From Orthonyx spaldingii (taxonomy: Eukaryota > Chordata > Aves > Passeriformes > Orthonychidae): a stretch of DNA of 64,000 nt. The notes under the pieces are model-generated. The model was not told the DNA's origin. It searched no databases and was given only the letters and a program-made list of their open reading frames with translations. Positions 63,001-64,000 of the stretch are shown in pieces. Position 1 is the first letter of the stretch. Each line of letters starts with the position of its first letter. The stretch spans positions 2,140,663 through 2,204,662 of the forward strand of contig VZTJ01001769.1 of assembly GCA_013397795.1 (NCBI GenBank), written 5' to 3'. A program made the position numbers and the translations under genes.

Positions 63001-64000
63001 ATTTCTTTAGGTACTTCCTCTCCCAAAAAGCAATTTTATGTAGCACTGCCTCTACCATTATTAAAATGGCATAAGCCGTATGAGAGAAGTACAAATTCCA
63101 GTTGTCCTTAAAAGCTGTATGCTTTTACTGTGTAAAGCTGGTCTTTGGGCTCAGTGTCTGTAAATCTGGGCATAGCTAAATCCACTGGCTGCTATTAAAA
63201 GATACCAAGGCACTGGACATAGAAATTTTCTGAAACTGAAAATTTTGACACATGTACAACAATCTGGCTACAGCAATTTATGTCTTCCCAAGAACTGACT
63301 TTGGACCTATGAAAATAAACTGCACTGAATTCAGTGCTACTTGAACTTGACTATCAACAACGGAGTAAACTTGCTTAAAGCTAGCTTGGCTCCTGCTAAA
63401 TCATATTTTAATTCTTACACCTGCTGTATAATAGGCATACTCAGTGAGCAGCCATGGGGCATTTATAAACAAGACCAAATGCTTGTCTGCATTTGTGTTC
63501 CCTACATTAATTTCACATTCAAAGAAGCTCCACTGAAGAATTGGGGCCAATTCTTTGAAACCATATTTTTAGGCCCAGAGCATATCCATCTGTCTTCTGT
63601 GTGTGCCTGACAGTGCAACTTAGTGCATTGTTGCACAAAACTCTTTCAACGTGTTTTCAAGCATCTTGCAAGTTTGACTAGTTGCTTATACCAAAATTTA
63701 TGAATTGATGCTGCTTATTTCCATCATCCCAGAAAGCACAAAAAAAGACTTCCAGACGATATCTTTTAAAATATCTGGTTGTGCAGCTGAGATTCTTTCT
63801 ATGTCTGCCTTACAGCAGCTGCGTTATCCCAGCAAAAAACAGCTGTGAGATTTGTATCAAACTTCCCTGTCTAGGAAGACAGGAGCTGTCCACATATCTC
63901 CTTCCAACAGATCTTTTTATAAGTGAGAGTAATCACAGAAAAGTAGCGTTGCTGGCATATTTCTTTATCCCAACAGTTCCTGGCAGTTGTATCAGATGGA

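Larger units (their letters stand above)
59340..64000. other. Upstream flank, no gene seen
   Basis: AT-rich noncoding sequence 5' of MAP3K4. All open frames are short and none resembles a known protein. Small features are an ATATCA-type microsatellite (59547-59573), a 23/25-bp tandem duplication (59958-60005), a 17-A run (61212-61228) and a very AT-rich tract (about 62190-62280). No CR1 was recognised here. Confidence 0.6.

Noticed and set aside
1..64000. tRNA, rRNA, CRISPR array, integrated virus or bacterial-type operon
   Set aside because: I saw no tRNA box pattern, rRNA segment, regular spaced repeats or retroviral coding blocks. Small intronic snoRNAs or microRNAs could have been missed by eye.
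59340..64000. A neighbouring gene sharing the MAP3K4 promoter
   Set aside because: No coding exon or conserved protein match on either strand in this flank.

Overview
The window looks like avian nuclear DNA. CR1 LINE fragments dominate the recognisable repeats, introns are compact, splice sites are ordinary GT-AG, and the protein sequence is close to vertebrate MAP3K4 (MEKK4/MTK1). The species cannot be named from the sequence. Two short runs of N (2486-2502 and 47369-47413) are assembly gaps in homopolymer tracts.

One protein-coding gene fills almost the whole window: MAP3K4 on the minus strand. Its 5' end lies in a CpG island at about 58.2-59.3 kb. I could place 23 consecutive coding exons from the start codon at 58657 down to the HRD catalytic-loop exon ending at 349. 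All exon junctions keep frame: 4,291 coding bases, or 1,430 codons plus one base, with the cassette exon included. The last exons (DFG motif, activation loop, rest of the kinase C-lobe) lie beyond the left edge. Exon 1 carries a short N-terminus. Exons 2-3 hold the proline-rich and GADD45-binding regulatory region. Exons 4-16 form the large helical middle region. Exon 17 is an in-frame 38-codon cassette. Exons 20-23 encode the start of the kinase domain. The product is a MAP kinase kinase kinase that acts upstream of MKK3/6/4/7, p38 and JNK.

Introns contain CR1 fragments in both orientations, simple repeats and A-rich tracts. The most unusual stretch is a three-level nest at about 30.84-33.05 kb in intron 4. 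A plus-strand CR1 is split by a minus-strand CR1, which is itself split by a unit made of a CR1 3' end joined to an intronless, frameshifted fragment of a shugoshin-2 (SGO2)-like coding sequence in opposite orientation. mRNA-derived retrocopies are scarce in birds, so this is the main candidate for something undescribed. The 59.35-64 kb flank upstream of MAP3K4 shows no gene I can support.
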